Positions 33,200-43,163 are shown, counted from the stretch's first letter. The stretch is DNA of 64,000 nucleotides from Pectinatus frisingensis (GCF_015732285.1 NZ_WIQU01000054.1:1-64000), one strand, 5' to 3'. The notes: generated by a model not told the origin, from the sequence alone. A program made the numbers and translations.

Positions 33200-33488
33200 A
33201 TTCGCCTTAAATAAACCACTGATGCGGAGATAAAAATACATCGTGCACTTACAGAGAGCCATTGTTGCTGAGAAATGGCAGGACGCAGAGTATTAAATGG
33301 ACCGCAGAGGGCATAGTCAAAGATAAAGAAATTTATCGAGTATTCTATGACGCAGCACATGCGTTATTTGTGAGGAATATGTTGGTATTCTGCATGAGAG
33401 GGAAAATTCTTTCCAAGCAAGGTGGCACCGCGAGTAAATACATACTCGTCCTTGACAAAATAATTTGTCTTTGGGCGGGTATTTTTTT
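33200..33488 (+). ncRNA. Tryptophan T-box leader of the trp operon
   Basis: Stem I elements (AGAG, GTTGCTGAGAA) are followed by a likely specifier TGG (33298-33300) in the context AAATGGACCGC, and by the conserved T-box AAGGTGGCACCGCG at 33419-33432, which pairs with the acceptor end of uncharged tRNA. The competing terminator ATACTCGTCC...GGGCGGGTAT with T7 lies at about 33442-33488. Low charged tRNA-Trp should allow read-through into trpE. Confidence 0.9.
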
Positions 33489-33518
33489 ATTGTTTTTACT
33501 TTGAGGAGATGTTTGCTG

Positions 33519-34997
33519 ATGATTGATTATCGACCTGGTTTAGCAGAATTGCAGGCGGCTGCCCAGACTGGCTCATATGATATTATGCCGGTCAGCCGGG
33601 AATTGTTTGCCGATATTAAAACTCCGATAGCGGTGCTTCAGGCAATGAAAAATGTCAGTGACTGCTGTTTTTTGCTGGAGAGTGTGGAGAGTGGTGAAAA
33701 ATGGGGGCGTTATTCATTTTTGGGTTTTGATCCCTCCATGGAGATAAAATGCAAAAATCATCAAATGACTATTAAAAAAGGTATCAATGAACAGCGGTTT
33801 CACACTGATGACCCTGCGGGGGTAATACGCAAGATATTGCATAATTACAAAAGTCCGCATTTTTCTTTTTTACCACCGTTGACCGGTGGCCTTATCGGTT
33901 ATTTTGCCTATGAATATATACGCTACAGCGAAAAAAAGCTTGATTTTACTGATAAGCGGCAGGATTTAAATGATGTTGATCTGATGCTATTTGATAAAAT
34001 TATAGCTTTTGACAATCTGCGGCAGAAGATATTTCTGATTGTTAATATTCGTACTGATGATATCGTGGCAAATTATGAAAAAGCTGGGCAGCAGCTTGAT
34101 AAATTGGCTGATTTGGTAGAAAATGGCCAGCCGTATAAAGGTAAAGCTGGTAGATTGACTACAGGATTTACCAGTGAAATGCCAGCTGCGGAATATGAAA
34201 AATTGGTGGGAAAAATTAAAACGTATATAAAAGAAGGTGATATTTTTCAGGCGGTTCCCTCCAATTGCCGTATGGCCGGATTCAGCGGCAGTTTATTGAA
34301 TGCTTACAGAGTATTGCGCACGACTAATCCGTCACCATATATGTTTTATTTGAGCGGCCGGCAGATAGAATTGACCGGAGCTTCACCGGAAACGTTGGTC
34401 AAGTTGAAAGACGGACGGCTGGCTACTTTCCCGATAGCCGGAACAATGCCGCGAGGAAAAGACAAGGCAGAGGATGCAGCGTTGGAAAAAAAGCTGTGCG
34501 TAGATGAAAAGGAACTGGCCGAGCACAATATGCTGGTCGACCTTGGCAGAAATGATTTGGGGAAAATAAGTGAATTTGGTTCGGTAAAAGTAAGCAATTT
34601 CCATAAAATTGAAAGATTTTCCCATGTGATGCATATAACTTCCACTGTCACGGGGAAAATACGTTCGGATAAGGATGCACTTGATGCCATCGCGGCTACA
34701 TTGCCGGCAGGAACATTATCAGGGGCGCCTAAAGTAAGGGCTGTGCAGATATTGCATGAAACAGAAAAAAGTGTGCGTGGCATTTATGGCGGTGCTGTCG
34801 GCTATATAGATTTTACCGGTAATATGGATATATGTATCGGTATACGAATGGCGGCAGCCTATGACGGAAATGTTTATGTCCGCTCTGGCGGCGGGGTGGT
34901 ATTTGACAGTGTCCCTGAGACAGAATACACAGAAACGCTTAATAAAGCCAGAGCGATGATTGAAGCAATTGAGAAAGCACAGGAGGTGTGTGAATAA
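33519..34997 (+). CDS. trpE: Anthranilate synthase component I
   Basis: Converts chorismate and ammonia to anthranilate, first step of tryptophan synthesis. The 492-residue protein has the tryptophan-binding LLES motif near residue 50, the chorismate-binding core with TGASPETLVKL, PIAGTMPRGK, EKELAEHNMLVDLGRND, SGAPKVRA and YGGAVGY, and a C-terminal RSGGGVV. LLES implies feedback inhibition by tryptophan. ATG 33519 lies about 10 bases after GAGGAG; the longer open frame starts within the T-box terminator. Its stop overlaps the trpG start (TAATG). Confidence 0.96.
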   Translation: MIDYRPGLAELQAAAQTGSYDIMPVSRELFADIKTPIAVLQAMKNVSDCCFLLESVESGEKWGRYSFLGFDPSMEIKCKNHQMTIKKGINEQRFHTDDPAGVIRKILHNYKSPHFSFLPPLTGGLIGYFAYEYIRYSEKKLDFTDKRQDLNDVDLMLFDKIIAFDNLRQKIFLIVNIRTDDIVANYEKAGQQLDKLADLVENGQPYKGKAGRLTTGFTSEMPAAEYEKLVGKIKTYIKEGDIFQAVPSNCRMAGFSGSLLNAYRVLRTTNPSPYMFYLSGRQIELTGASPETLVKLKDGRLATFPIAGTMPRGKDKAEDAALEKKLCVDEKELAEHNMLVDLGRNDLGKISEFGSVKVSNFHKIERFSHVMHITSTVTGKIRSDKDALDAIAATLPAGTLSGAPKVRAVQILHETEKSVRGIYGGAVGYIDFTGNMDICIGIRMAAAYDGNVYVRSGGGVVFDSVPETEYTETLNKARAMIEAIEKAQEVCE

Positions 34998-35575
34998 TGT
35001 TATTGCTAATTGATAATTACGACAGCTTTTCTTATAACCTTTATCAGCTGCTTGGTGAGATTGGTGCTGATATTAAGGTTATACGCAATGATGAATTAAG
35101 CTTGGATGAGATAAAAAAAATGGCGCCGCAGCAGATAGTTTTGTCTCCAGGGCCGGGTCGCCCGGCCAATGCTGGTATATGCGAAGCCGTGGTACGCACA
35201 TTGGGAAAGTATATACCAATACTGGGGGTATGTCTGGGTCATCAGGCAATTGGAGAAACATTTAAGGCGAAGATAGGTTATGCAAAAAAGATTATGCATG
35301 GTAAAAAAAGCATGGTTACAATTACCAATGATATGCCGATATTTAACGGACTGCCACGGCAATTTGAGGCGGCACGTTATCATTCGCTGGCTGTTGAGAA
35401 AGACACTATGCCTGAAGAATTGATAGTAACGGCACAGACGGATGACGGTGAAGTGATGGCAATGCGGCACCGGCAGTATCCAATATTTGGCCTGCAGTTC
35501 CATCCTGAGTCAATTCTTACTTTTAATGGGAAACGTATTTTGGAAAATTTTTTACAGATAGGCGGTGCAATGTAA
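34997..35575 (+). CDS. trpG: Anthranilate synthase component II (glutamine amidotransferase)
   Basis: Supplies ammonia from glutamine to TrpE. The 192-residue class I amidotransferase has LLIDNYDSFSYNLYQ at the N-terminus, SPGPGRP, the catalytic Cys in GVCLGHQ and the His-Glu pair in FHPES. Stop and start codons overlap on both sides (TAATG), so translation is coupled to trpE and trpD. In some Firmicutes the same protein also serves folate synthesis (PabA); no pabB is nearby. Confidence 0.96.
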   Translation: MLLLIDNYDSFSYNLYQLLGEIGADIKVIRNDELSLDEIKKMAPQQIVLSPGPGRPANAGICEAVVRTLGKYIPILGVCLGHQAIGETFKAKIGYAKKIMHGKKSMVTITNDMPIFNGLPRQFEAARYHSLAVEKDTMPEELIVTAQTDDGEVMAMRHRQYPIFGLQFHPESILTFNGKRILENFLQIGGAM

Positions 35576-36585
35576 TGATAAAAGAAGCTATATATGAAGT
35601 GGTAAACGGCAATAATCTTGATTATAAAATGGCTAATGATGCCATGCTGGAAATAATGGAAGGCAAGGCAACAAATGCGCAGATTGGCGGTTTTTTGACG
35701 TCACTGCGGTTAAAGGGAGAAACTGTTGATGAAATTGCTGCCTGTGCAGCAGCAATGCGGGCAAAATGCCATCCTGTTAAGCATAGCGCATCCGACGTAT
35801 TGGAAATAGTCGGTACAGGCGGTGATGAAGCCAATACATTTAATATTTCTACTACAGCGTCTTTTGTCATTGCGGCCGACGGAGTCACTGTGGCCAAGCA
35901 CGGTAACCGTAGTGTGTCGAGCAAATGCGGTGCGGCTGATTGTCTGGAATCATTGGGAGCACGGATTGAACTCGATGCCGTGCAAAATGAAAAGATGCTG
36001 GACACAATAGGGATGTGCTTTATGTATGCACCGGTTTATCATGCTTCAATGAAATATGCGGCACCGGTACGGAAGGAATTGGGAGTACGGACGATATTTA
36101 ATATTTTAGGACCGTTGAGTAATCCGGCGGCCGCTAATATCCAGCTTATGGGAGTATACGATGCGGCTCTCGTGCATCCAATGGCTAAAGTATTAAACAA
36201 ATTGGGGGTAAAAAGAGGGGCAGTTGTGTATGGTGACGGACTTGATGAAATAACTGCCTGCGGCAAGACCATGGTGTGTGAGGTCAATAATGGCAAGTTT
36301 TCCGATTATCAGATAGATCCGGTTGAATATGGGATGGTGTATGCTGCCCGCGATGCGTTGATCGGTGGTGTCGGAGTCGAAAATGCCAGGATAAGCCGGA
36401 CTGTGCTGCAAGGGGAAAAGGGTGCTAAGCGTGACACTGTATTGCTCAATGCAGGAATGTCATTATATCTTGCCGGGCAGGTTAATGATATAACCGCTGG
36501 TGTGAAGAAAGCTGCTGACATAATAGACAGTGGTGCTGCTTATCAAAAAATGCAGCAGTTCATAAAAAATACTAATGAGGTGTGA
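35575..36585 (+). CDS. trpD: Anthranilate phosphoribosyltransferase
   Basis: Joins anthranilate to PRPP. The 336-residue protein shows the family VGTGGDEANTFNIST phosphate/PRPP loop, KHGNRSVSSKCGAADCLE, NILGPLSNPA and VYGDGLDE. Length and motifs are standard. It is the third gene of the trp operon, and its TGA overlaps the next start (TGATG). Confidence 0.96.
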   Translation: MIKEAIYEVVNGNNLDYKMANDAMLEIMEGKATNAQIGGFLTSLRLKGETVDEIAACAAAMRAKCHPVKHSASDVLEIVGTGGDEANTFNISTTASFVIAADGVTVAKHGNRSVSSKCGAADCLESLGARIELDAVQNEKMLDTIGMCFMYAPVYHASMKYAAPVRKELGVRTIFNILGPLSNPAAANIQLMGVYDAALVHPMAKVLNKLGVKRGAVVYGDGLDEITACGKTMVCEVNNGKFSDYQIDPVEYGMVYAARDALIGGVGVENARISRTVLQGEKGAKRDTVLLNAGMSLYLAGQVNDITAGVKKAADIIDSGAAYQKMQQFIKNTNEV

Positions 36586-37988
36586 TGTTGATGATTTTGC
36601 AAGAGATAGCTGCTAAAACGCGATTGAGAGTGGAAAAATGCAAAATGCAAAAACCATTAGAAGAAATTAAAACAGCAGCGCTTAGCAAAAAAAATGCACG
36701 GCCGTTTCTTTTTGAACAGGTATTAAGCAGTGATGATTTATCATTCATTTGTGAGGTAAAGAAAGCGTCGCCTTCCAAAGGTATAATAGCCCGTGATTTT
36801 CCCTATTTGCAAATTGCCGTCGATTATGAAAAAGCGGGTGCGGCAGCTGTATCGGTATTGACGGAACCAGAATTTTTTATGGGTAGTGACAGTTATTTAC
36901 AGGAAATTGCGGCAGCAGTTGATATTCCGGTATTGCGCAAGGATTTTACTATTGATGAATATCAAATATATGAAGCGGCACTGCTGGGCGCCGGTGCAGT
37001 GCTGCTGATTTGTGCTTTGCTTTCTTTAGAACAGTTGCAGCATTTTCGCAAAATAGCAGATATACTGGGTCTTTCTTGTTTGATAGAAGCGCATGATGTT
37101 GCTGAAGTGGATAAAGCACTGGCAGCGGGAGCACGGGTGATTGGTGTTAATAATCGTGATTTGCGTGATTTTAGTGTAGATATAAATAATAGTATAAAAC
37201 TGCGTCATAAAGTGCCGGACGACATTATTTTTATATCGGAAAGCGGTATAAAAACAGCTGAAGATATTGAGCACCTGCGTAAAAATAACGTGCAGGCAGC
37301 TTTGATCGGTGAGGCTTTAATGCGTAGTCAAGATAAGGTAAAAGAACTGACCCGGTTATATGGCTCTGTAAAAATGCCTCGTGTTAAATTTTGCGGGATA
37401 ACACGTATGGAAGATGCAGATATTTTAAATATGGTGCAACCGGATTATGCCGGTTTTATATTTGCCCCCAGTAAAAGGCGGATAACACCGCCCTTGGCTC
37501 AGTCAATAAAAAAAGTGCTTGCATCGTCAATTGATACGGTGGGAGTTTTTGTCAATGAAGTACCCAAAACTATAGTTGATATAGCGCATGTGCTGGCACT
37601 TGATGTCATACAGCTGCATGGGGATGAGACGGAGGAGGATATCAATCAGATAAAGCAGGCTTCTGGTTGCGATGTTTGGAAAGTTGTTCGGGTGAAAAAC
37701 AGTGGAGATATTGAAAAATGGCGGAATTCATCAGCTGATATGCTGTTGTTTGATACCTTTTGCGATAAACTGGCCGGAGGAACCGGCAGAAGTTTTGATT
37801 GGTCGGTACTCAAGGGATTAAACAGGCCGTTTGTTTTATCAGGCGGATTGAAGAGCATCAATATCGTGCGGGCAATAAGAGGTGTTGATCCATGGGGAGT
37901 GGATATAAACAGCGGCGTAGAGATAGATGGCATTAAGGACACTGCAAAGATCAAAGAAATAATGGCGATTATAAGGAGATTGAAATAA
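36585..37988 (+). CDS. trpCF: Bifunctional indole-3-glycerol phosphate synthase / PRA isomerase
   Basis: A 467-residue fusion of two TIM barrels. Residues 1 to about 260 are TrpC (CEVKKASPSKG, VLTEPEFFMGS, VLRKDFTIDEYQIYEA, GVNNRDL, SESGI, GEALM). Residues about 265-467 are TrpF (VKFCGITRMEDA, YAGFIFAPSKR, VGVFVN, QLHGDE, LSGGLK). They catalyse two successive steps in the opposite order to the domains. ATG 36585 overlaps the trpD stop as at the other junctions; ATG 36591 is also possible. Order C-F in one chain is familiar from enteric bacteria and less usual in Firmicutes. Confidence 0.94.
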   Translation: MLMILQEIAAKTRLRVEKCKMQKPLEEIKTAALSKKNARPFLFEQVLSSDDLSFICEVKKASPSKGIIARDFPYLQIAVDYEKAGAAAVSVLTEPEFFMGSDSYLQEIAAAVDIPVLRKDFTIDEYQIYEAALLGAGAVLLICALLSLEQLQHFRKIADILGLSCLIEAHDVAEVDKALAAGARVIGVNNRDLRDFSVDINNSIKLRHKVPDDIIFISESGIKTAEDIEHLRKNNVQAALIGEALMRSQDKVKELTRLYGSVKMPRVKFCGITRMEDADILNMVQPDYAGFIFAPSKRRITPPLAQSIKKVLASSIDTVGVFVNEVPKTIVDIAHVLALDVIQLHGDETEEDINQIKQASGCDVWKVVRVKNSGDIEKWRNSSADMLLFDTFCDKLAGGTGRSFDWSVLKGLNRPFVLSGGLKSINIVRAIRGVDPWGVDINSGVEIDGIKDTAKIKEIMAIIRRLK

Positions 37989-39176
37989 ATGGGAACAAAA
38001 GGAAGATTTGGCATCCACGGCGGCCAGTATATACCGGAAACCCTGATGAATGCTGTAATAGAATTGGAAGAAACCTATAAAAAATATAAGAACGATCCAG
38101 CGTTTATAGAGGAATTGGATGACCTGCTGAAAACTTATGCCGGCCGACCATCACTGTTATACTATGCTGAACGCATGACAAAAGATCTTGGCGGTGCACA
38201 AATTTATCTTAAACGTGAAGATCTCAATCATACAGGTTCGCATAAAATAAATAACGCACTGGGACAAATATTGTTGGCAAAAAAAATGGGCAAAAAAAGG
38301 GTTATTGCCGAAACCGGAGCCGGACAACATGGTGTAGCCACAGCCACGGCAGCAGCTTTCATGGGGATGGAATGCGAGATATTCATGGGTAAAGAAGATA
38401 CTGACCGACAGCGGCTTAACGTCTACCGCATGAAGCTTTTGGGGGCTAAAGTCCATGCGGTGACAAGCGGCACTCAAACACTTAAGGATGCTGTCAATGA
38501 AACGATGCGGGAATGGACCAGGCGCATTGATGATACTCATTATGTGCTGGGGTCGGTGATGGGACCGCATCCTTTTCCGACTATTGTAAGAGATTTTCAA
38601 AGTGTGATAAGTAAAGAAGCCAGACAGCAGATATTAGAAGCGGCAGGACGTCTGCCGGATGTGGTCATGGCTTGTGTAGGCGGCGGCAGCAATGCCATGG
38701 GAATGTTTTATAATTTTATCAACGATAAAAGTGTACGGCTTATCGGCTGTGAGGCTGCCGGTCGGGGCATAGAAACCGGAAAACATGCCGCAACACTGAC
38801 AACAGGAACTGAAGGTATTTTCCATGGAATGAAATCATATTTCTGTCAGGATGAATATGGACAGATAGCACCGGTTTATTCCATTTCGGCAGGACTTGAT
38901 TATCCGGGCATAGGGCCGGAACATGCATACCTGCATGATACCGGACGTGCTGAATATGTTGCGGTGACTGATGATGAAGCCGTAGAGGCTTTTGAGTATC
39001 TGTCACAGGTTGAAGGAATAATTCCGGCAATTGAGAGCGCTCACGCCGTAGCTCATGCAATCAAGTTGGCGCCGCAGCTTGACAAAGATAAAATAGTCAT
39101 TGTTTGTCTGTCGGGACGCGGGGATAAAGATGTGGCAGCAATAGCACGTTATAGGGGGATCGATATACATGACTAA
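37989..39176 (+). CDS. trpB: Tryptophan synthase beta chain
   Basis: PLP enzyme that condenses indole with serine. The 395-residue TrpB1-type protein has [36 protein letters not shown] with the Schiff-base lysine (HTGSHKIN), [20 protein letters not shown] for cofactor phosphate, [11 protein letters not shown] and CLSGRGDKD. An AAGGAG site precedes the ATG. The end overlaps trpA by 8 bases, consistent with the alpha2beta2 complex. Confidence 0.97.
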   Translation: MGTKGRFGIHGGQYIPETLMNAVIELEETYKKYKNDPAFIEELDDLLKTYAGRPSLLYYAERMTKDLGGAQIYLKREDLNHTGSHKINNALGQILLAKKMGKKRVIAETGAGQHGVATATAAAFMGMECEIFMGKEDTDRQRLNVYRMKLLGAKVHAVTSGTQTLKDAVNETMREWTRRIDDTHYVLGSVMGPHPFPTIVRDFQSVISKEARQQILEAAGRLPDVVMACVGGGSNAMGMFYNFINDKSVRLIGCEAAGRGIETGKHAATLTTGTEGIFHGMKSYFCQDEYGQIAPVYSISAGLDYPGIGPEHAYLHDTGRAEYVAVTDDEAVEAFEYLSQVEGIIPAIESAHAVAHAIKLAPQLDKDKIVIVCLSGRGDKDVAAIARYRGIDIHD

Positions 39177-39951
39177 AATACAAGATGCATTCAAAAATGA
39201 AAAAGCATTTATTGCTTTTATAACAGCGGGAGATCCTGATTTAGCAACAACAGAAAAATTGATTGCAGCAATGGCACAAAATGGTGCTGACCTTATAGAA
39301 GTGGGAATTCCTTTTTCCGATCCGGTGGCTGAAGGTCCGGTTATACAACAGGCCAGCAAGCGTTCTTTGGATAATGGAACGACAACAGATGGCATTTTTG
39401 CCATGTTGAAAACCGTACGCCAGCGGGTCAATACACCGATCGCATTTATGACATATGCTAATTTATTATTTGCTTATGGCAAAGAAAAATTTTTTGCCAG
39501 ATGTAATGAAGTAAATGTGAGTGCAGTAATAATTCCTGATATTCCATATGAAGAAAAGGATGAATTCTTCGAGTATGCCAATAAGGAAGGGGTAGAGGTG
39601 ATTTCACTGATAGCACCTACTTCTGCACAAAGGGTCGGGATGATTGCAAGGAAAGCGCAAGGATTTATTTATCTGGTTTCATCGTTGGGTGTTACTGGAG
39701 TAAGGAGTGAAATTACGACCAATCTTGATGATATTGTAAAAATCATCAGGGAAAATACAAATCTGCCAATCGGTATTGGTTTTGGTATTTCTACACCTGA
39801 CCAGGCGCAAAAAGCAGCGGCAACGGCCGATGCTGCCATTGTTGGCAGTGCAATTGTCAAGCTTGTTGCTAAGTATGGTAAGAACGCACCAGGACCGGTC
39901 GGGGAATATGTAAGGAAGATGAAGAAAGCAGTGGTGAAAGCGGCTCAATAG
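39169..39951 (+). CDS. trpA: Tryptophan synthase alpha chain
   Basis: Splits indole-3-glycerol phosphate to indole and glyceraldehyde 3-phosphate. The 260-residue barrel has [12 protein letters not shown], the catalytic Glu in [32 protein letters not shown], the catalytic Asp in [18 protein letters not shown] and GFGISTPDQ with the phosphate site. It is the last gene of the operon and is followed by a long GC-rich hairpin. Confidence 0.96.
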   Translation: MTKIQDAFKNEKAFIAFITAGDPDLATTEKLIAAMAQNGADLIEVGIPFSDPVAEGPVIQQASKRSLDNGTTTDGIFAMLKTVRQRVNTPIAFMTYANLLFAYGKEKFFARCNEVNVSAVIIPDIPYEEKDEFFEYANKEGVEVISLIAPTSAQRVGMIARKAQGFIYLVSSLGVTGVRSEITTNLDDIVKIIRENTNLPIGIGFGISTPDQAQKAAATADAAIVGSAIVKLVAKYGKNAPGPVGEYVRKMKKAVVKAAQ

Positions 39952-39980
39952 TTGTTATGAATGGAATAGGAGAATGGCAT

Positions 39981-40019
39981 AACGGCGGTGTACCTTACTT
40001 TATAAGGTACACCGCCGTT
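39981..40019 (+). terminator. Terminator of the trp operon
   Basis: AACGGCGGTGTACCTTA pairs perfectly with TAAGGTACACCGCCGTT; only a short T stretch follows. Confidence 0.8.
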
Positions 40020-40083
40020 TGGCAATGGCTTTTTATCCGCATTTCCAGCTGTATAGAAATTTGTGACTAAAAATAGTAAAATT

Positions 40084-40106
40084 AACCGAATTGAATAAAT
40101 TCGGTT
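40084..40106 (-). terminator. Hairpin downstream of the TauE-like gene
   Basis: AACCGAATT / AATTCGGTT with a 5-base loop; on the minus strand it is followed by AATTTTAC. It lies 25 bases after the stop of the permease gene. Confidence 0.5.
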
Positions 40107-40130
40107 CTAATGGTAAAATATTTTTAAAAA

Positions 40131-40886
40131 TTAATTGCAAAGCATTAGAATAAGTCCACCGAGAACCGGCATCAGGACCATGAATATTTTTAACAGGGAA
40201 GGTGGAACCAAGCGCGTGAACTTGGCACCGATGAAAGAACCAATCATTAATCCCAGCAGTGTCTGAATAAATAAATTGAAATCGAGATGGCCGGCAATTA
40301 AGTAACCAAGGCCGCCGAAAGCTGATATCGGAATGATTACCAACATTGTTGTACCGACCGACTGATATAAAGACAGCCCAAATATCAATAACAAGCTAAG
40401 CTGGATAAAAGCTGCGGCACCAATGCCGAAGGCTCCGGATAAAACTCCATTGGATATGCCGGTTATGATGGCCAGCAGCCAGAAGTGCCAGCCGGTTAAA
40501 AAAGTTGTGCGCAGATGAAAAATATTGATGTATTGGGCGTGGAACAACCGCAAGTATAATAATAATGCCGATAGCAGCATCATTACTGCTGTCGCTGTTT
40601 TTAGATCGGCTGAAGGCATATAATTGGAAATATTGGCTCCGATAAAAGCACCGATTGCACCGCCGATACCGACGGTGCATCCTGTTTTCAGGTTGATATT
40701 GCCCTCGCGAAGATGACTTACGGCTCCGGAAAATGTAGTAAACATCATTGTTGATAGAGCTATCCCCAAAGCTGCGTGAATTTGTACGCCGAATCCGACA
40801 GTGAGCAGAGTAATAGTGACACCGGCTCCACCTGCACCGACGAACCCAATCGTCATTCCTAAAAGCAGCATCGCAATAAATAACAT
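40131..40886 (-). CDS. TauE/SafE family membrane permease
   Basis: A 251-residue integral membrane protein with seven to eight helices and two internal repeats. Each repeat carries the family loop: GFVGAGGAGVTI near residue 15 and GAFGIGAA near residue 153. GALIGSFIGA-like GAFIGANIS and GSFIGAKF segments are also typical. The family exports or imports sulfur-containing and small organic anions (sulfite, sulfoacetate, taurine derivatives). No sulfur metabolism genes are adjacent, so the substrate is open. GAAGGG precedes the ATG. Confidence 0.85.
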   Translation of the reverse strand: MLFIAMLLLGMTIGFVGAGGAGVTITLLTVGFGVQIHAALGIALSTMMFTTFSGAVSHLREGNINLKTGCTVGIGGAIGAFIGANISNYMPSADLKTATAVMMLLSALLLYLRLFHAQYINIFHLRTTFLTGWHFWLLAIITGISNGVLSGAFGIGAAAFIQLSLLLIFGLSLYQSVGTTMLVIIPISAFGGLGYLIAGHLDFNLFIQTLLGLMIGSFIGAKFTRLVPPSLLKIFMVLMPVLGGLILMLCN

Positions 40887-41005
40887 AAATAAATCCCTTC
40901 ATATAATATATGTAATGTTTTGTACTGAATTAATAGCATTTTGTAAATTTAGTTACTTTTTAAGCAAATTTTAACTATTTGGTGGTTAAGTGATGTATTT
41001 ATGGG

Positions 41006-41473
41006 CTATAATATCTTTGCTACATCGACCCAGCGGACGGCATTAGAATACTTGGACAATTCATCAATGGTGAGTTCAATTGCGCTGTTGGCACTGCCGC
41101 AGGCAGGAAAAACAGTAGAAAACCGTTTAAGTGATTCGTCAAGGTAGGTTTTTACATCGGGATTGACGGCAAATGGACATACACCACCGACTGGATGGCC
41201 TGTCATTGTTTCTACTTCATCAAATTTCAACATGATGGCTTTTTTGCCGAAAGCTTGTTTGTATTTGTGATTGTCAATTTTAGCATCACCAGCCATGACG
41301 ATTAATATAGCAGCGTCATTTAATTTTAACGAGAGGGTTTTGGCGATGCGGGCTTCTTCACAGGCTAATGCTTGAGCCGCTTCAGGTACGGTTGCACTTG
41401 ACACGGGAAATTCTTTGATATCATTTTCTTTATCATATTGGGAAAAATAGTTTTTTACCTTATCAATAGACAT
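41006..41473 (-). CDS. YbaK/EbsC-type aminoacyl-tRNA deacylase
   Basis: A 155-residue trans-editing enzyme of the YbaK/ProX superfamily that removes mischarged amino acids from tRNA. Features: EEARIAKTLSLKLND with the conserved catalytic Lys (IAKT), IVMAGDAKIDNHKYK, and GGVCPFAVNP followed by FPACGSANSAIELT. The VGGVCPFA and GSANSAIEL blocks are diagnostic. AGGAGG lies before the ATG. Stand-alone gene; substrate tRNA (Pro or Ala/Cys) cannot be decided. Confidence 0.88.
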   Translation of the reverse strand: MSIDKVKNYFSQYDKENDIKEFPVSSATVPEAAQALACEEARIAKTLSLKLNDAAILIVMAGDAKIDNHKYKQAFGKKAIMLKFDEVETMTGHPVGGVCPFAVNPDVKTYLDESLKRFSTVFPACGSANSAIELTIDELSKYSNAVRWVDVAKIL

Positions 41474-41536
41474 TATACTGCCTCCTAAAATTAAATATGT
41501 TAACTATTATAGTGCGAAAATGTTTAAGTGTAAAGG

Positions 41537-41566
41537 TTGGGCAGAGTAGTGCAGCTGTGCTATAAT
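41537..41566 (+). promoter_or_regulatory. Possible promoter of pyrF
   Basis: TTGGGC, 18-base spacer, TATAAT, about 40 bases before the pyrF start. Confidence 0.45.
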
Positions 41567-41606
41567 AAATGACGGTATTAATGGATTTGTTTTAAAGGAG
41601 AATAGT

Positions 41607-42320
41607 ATGGCTGACGAAAGAATCATTGCAGCGCTTGATGTGCGTACATTGGATGAAGTTAAGGCGCTGGTCGGGCAATTAGGGGACAGTATAATTTTTT
41701 ATAAAGTCGGTATGGAACTTTTTTATGCTGTTGGTCCGCAGGTAATAACTTACTTGAAGAGTAAAAATAAGCGGATTTTTCTTGATTTGAAATTGCATGA
41801 TATTCCCAACACTGTTGCTGAAGGATTGATTTCTTTAATGAAATTTGGAGTCGATATTTTTAATGTTCATGCCTCTGGAGGATTTACAATGCTGAGTCAG
41901 GCGGCGCAGCGGATAAAAGAAGCTGCCCATGCTGCGGGAGTCAGGCCGCCAAAACTGATAGCTATAACTGTTCTGACGAGTATGAACGAGACCGACTGGC
42001 GTAGCCTCGGCATGACGATGCCAATTGCCGAACAGGTTGTCAATCTGGCAAAATTATCGCAGCGGGCAGGACTGGATGGCGTTGTAGCTTCACCGCGGGA
42101 AGCGGCGATGATACGAAAAGCTTGTGGCAGGGATTTTATGATTGTCACACCAGGAGTCAGGCCGCGGGGAACGGCAAATAATGATCAAAGCCGTGTCGCT
42201 GCTCCGGCTGAAGCTTTAAGAAATGGAGCCAGCCAGCTGGTAATCGGCAGACCTATTTATGCTGCACCAAATCCCAAGGCAGCGGTTGATAGTATTTTGG
42301 CAGAAATAGCTGCTGTTTAA
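41607..42320 (+). CDS. pyrF: Orotidine 5'-phosphate decarboxylase
   Basis: Last step of UMP synthesis. The 237-residue barrel has IIAALDVRTLDEV, the catalytic K-D-K triad segment FLDLKLHDIPNTV, the ASGGFTML region, VVASPREA, VTPGVRP and the phosphate-binding VIGRPIY. An AAAGGAG site precedes the ATG. maf follows at 39 bases; pyrE is separated by maf and a riboswitch-controlled membrane protein. Confidence 0.96.
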   Translation: MADERIIAALDVRTLDEVKALVGQLGDSIIFYKVGMELFYAVGPQVITYLKSKNKRIFLDLKLHDIPNTVAEGLISLMKFGVDIFNVHASGGFTMLSQAAQRIKEAAHAAGVRPPKLIAITVLTSMNETDWRSLGMTMPIAEQVVNLAKLSQRAGLDGVVASPREAAMIRKACGRDFMIVTPGVRPRGTANNDQSRVAAPAEALRNGASQLVIGRPIYAAPNPKAAVDSILAEIAAV

Positions 42321-42359
42321 CAGGTTATTGGTATAATAATTTAGGATTGAGAGGGAAAA

Positions 42360-42923
42360 ATGATTATATTAGCATCAAAATCGCCGCGGCGGCGGGAATT
42401 ATTAAAACAGATAGGCTGTAGATTTATTTGTGAATCTTCTGATACAGATGAAGTGAAAACCGGTGCACCAGAAGAATTGGTAATGGTAAATGCAAGAATG
42501 AAAGCTGCAAATATTGCGGCAAAACATAAAGACACATGGATAATCGGGGCAGATACGATCGTTGCATTGGATAATAGAATTTACGGCAAACCGGCAGATA
42601 CTGAAGAAGCTGCTGCCATGCTTGGGAAAATAGCGGGCAGAACGCATGAGGTTTATACTGGGATTGCTTTAGTATATAATGATGAATGCTGGCAGGATAT
42701 GGCGGTTACTCAAGTGGAAATGGCGGCCATGACAAACAATGAAATACATAAATATGTGTTGACCGGCGAACCGTTGGATAAGGCAGGAGCTTATGCTATT
42801 CAAGGTAAATGTGCTGTTTTCATTAAAGGCATAAATGGTTCGTATTCTAATGTAGTTGGGTTGCCTTTGCAGAAATTGTATGAATTGAGTGCTAAGGCTG
42901 GGTTATTATTAAGTGAAGGTTAA
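42360..42923 (+). CDS. maf: Maf-family nucleoside triphosphate pyrophosphatase
   Basis: House-cleaning pyrophosphatase that hydrolyses dTTP/UTP or modified nucleotides. The 187-residue protein has ILASKSPRRRELLKQIG, the substrate/metal region ESSDTDE, GADTIVALDNRIYGKP, GRTHEVYTGIAL, and EPLDKAGAYAIQGKCAVF. These match the YhdE (dTTP/UTP) subgroup. It shares direction and close spacing with pyrF, which suits a role in pyrimidine nucleotide hygiene (inference). Confidence 0.94.
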   Translation: MIILASKSPRRRELLKQIGCRFICESSDTDEVKTGAPEELVMVNARMKAANIAAKHKDTWIIGADTIVALDNRIYGKPADTEEAAAMLGKIAGRTHEVYTGIALVYNDECWQDMAVTQVEMAAMTNNEIHKYVLTGEPLDKAGAYAIQGKCAVFIKGINGSYSNVVGLPLQKLYELSAKAGLLLSEG

Positions 42924-42956
42924 TTAATAGCAGATAACAAAAAATGCATATCTATG

Positions 42957-43098
42957 GACAGGTGTTGCAAGACTTAATAGAGAAGCCGGTAAAAGCCGGC
43001 ACGGTCCCGCCACTGTAAGGGGAGCTGGCACAAATACCACTGGTTTTACCGGGAAGGAGTGTCGTAGCTATGAACCTGAGTCAGGAGAACTGCCTGTT
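42957..43098 (+). ncRNA. Cobalamin riboswitch controlling the PepSY membrane protein gene
   Basis: Aptamer landmarks in order: GACAGGTGTTGCAAG, TTAATAGAGAAGCCGGT, AAAGCCGGCACGGTCCCGCC (with GCCACTGTAA), GGGAAGGAGTGTCG and the final GAGTCAGGAGAACTGCC, which corresponds to the conserved GTCAGGAgACCTGCC arm. The downstream terminator suggests transcriptional control by adenosyl- or methylcobalamin. Confidence 0.92.
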
Positions 43099-43163
43099 TA
43101 AAAATCACCATTATTACCCGCGAGCGATGGGGAGGGGATTGTCTTGCTTATTAAGGGATAATA

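Noticed and set aside
33465-33518. Upstream extension of trpE
   Set aside because: It lies in the T-box terminator; ATG 33519 follows GAGGAG.
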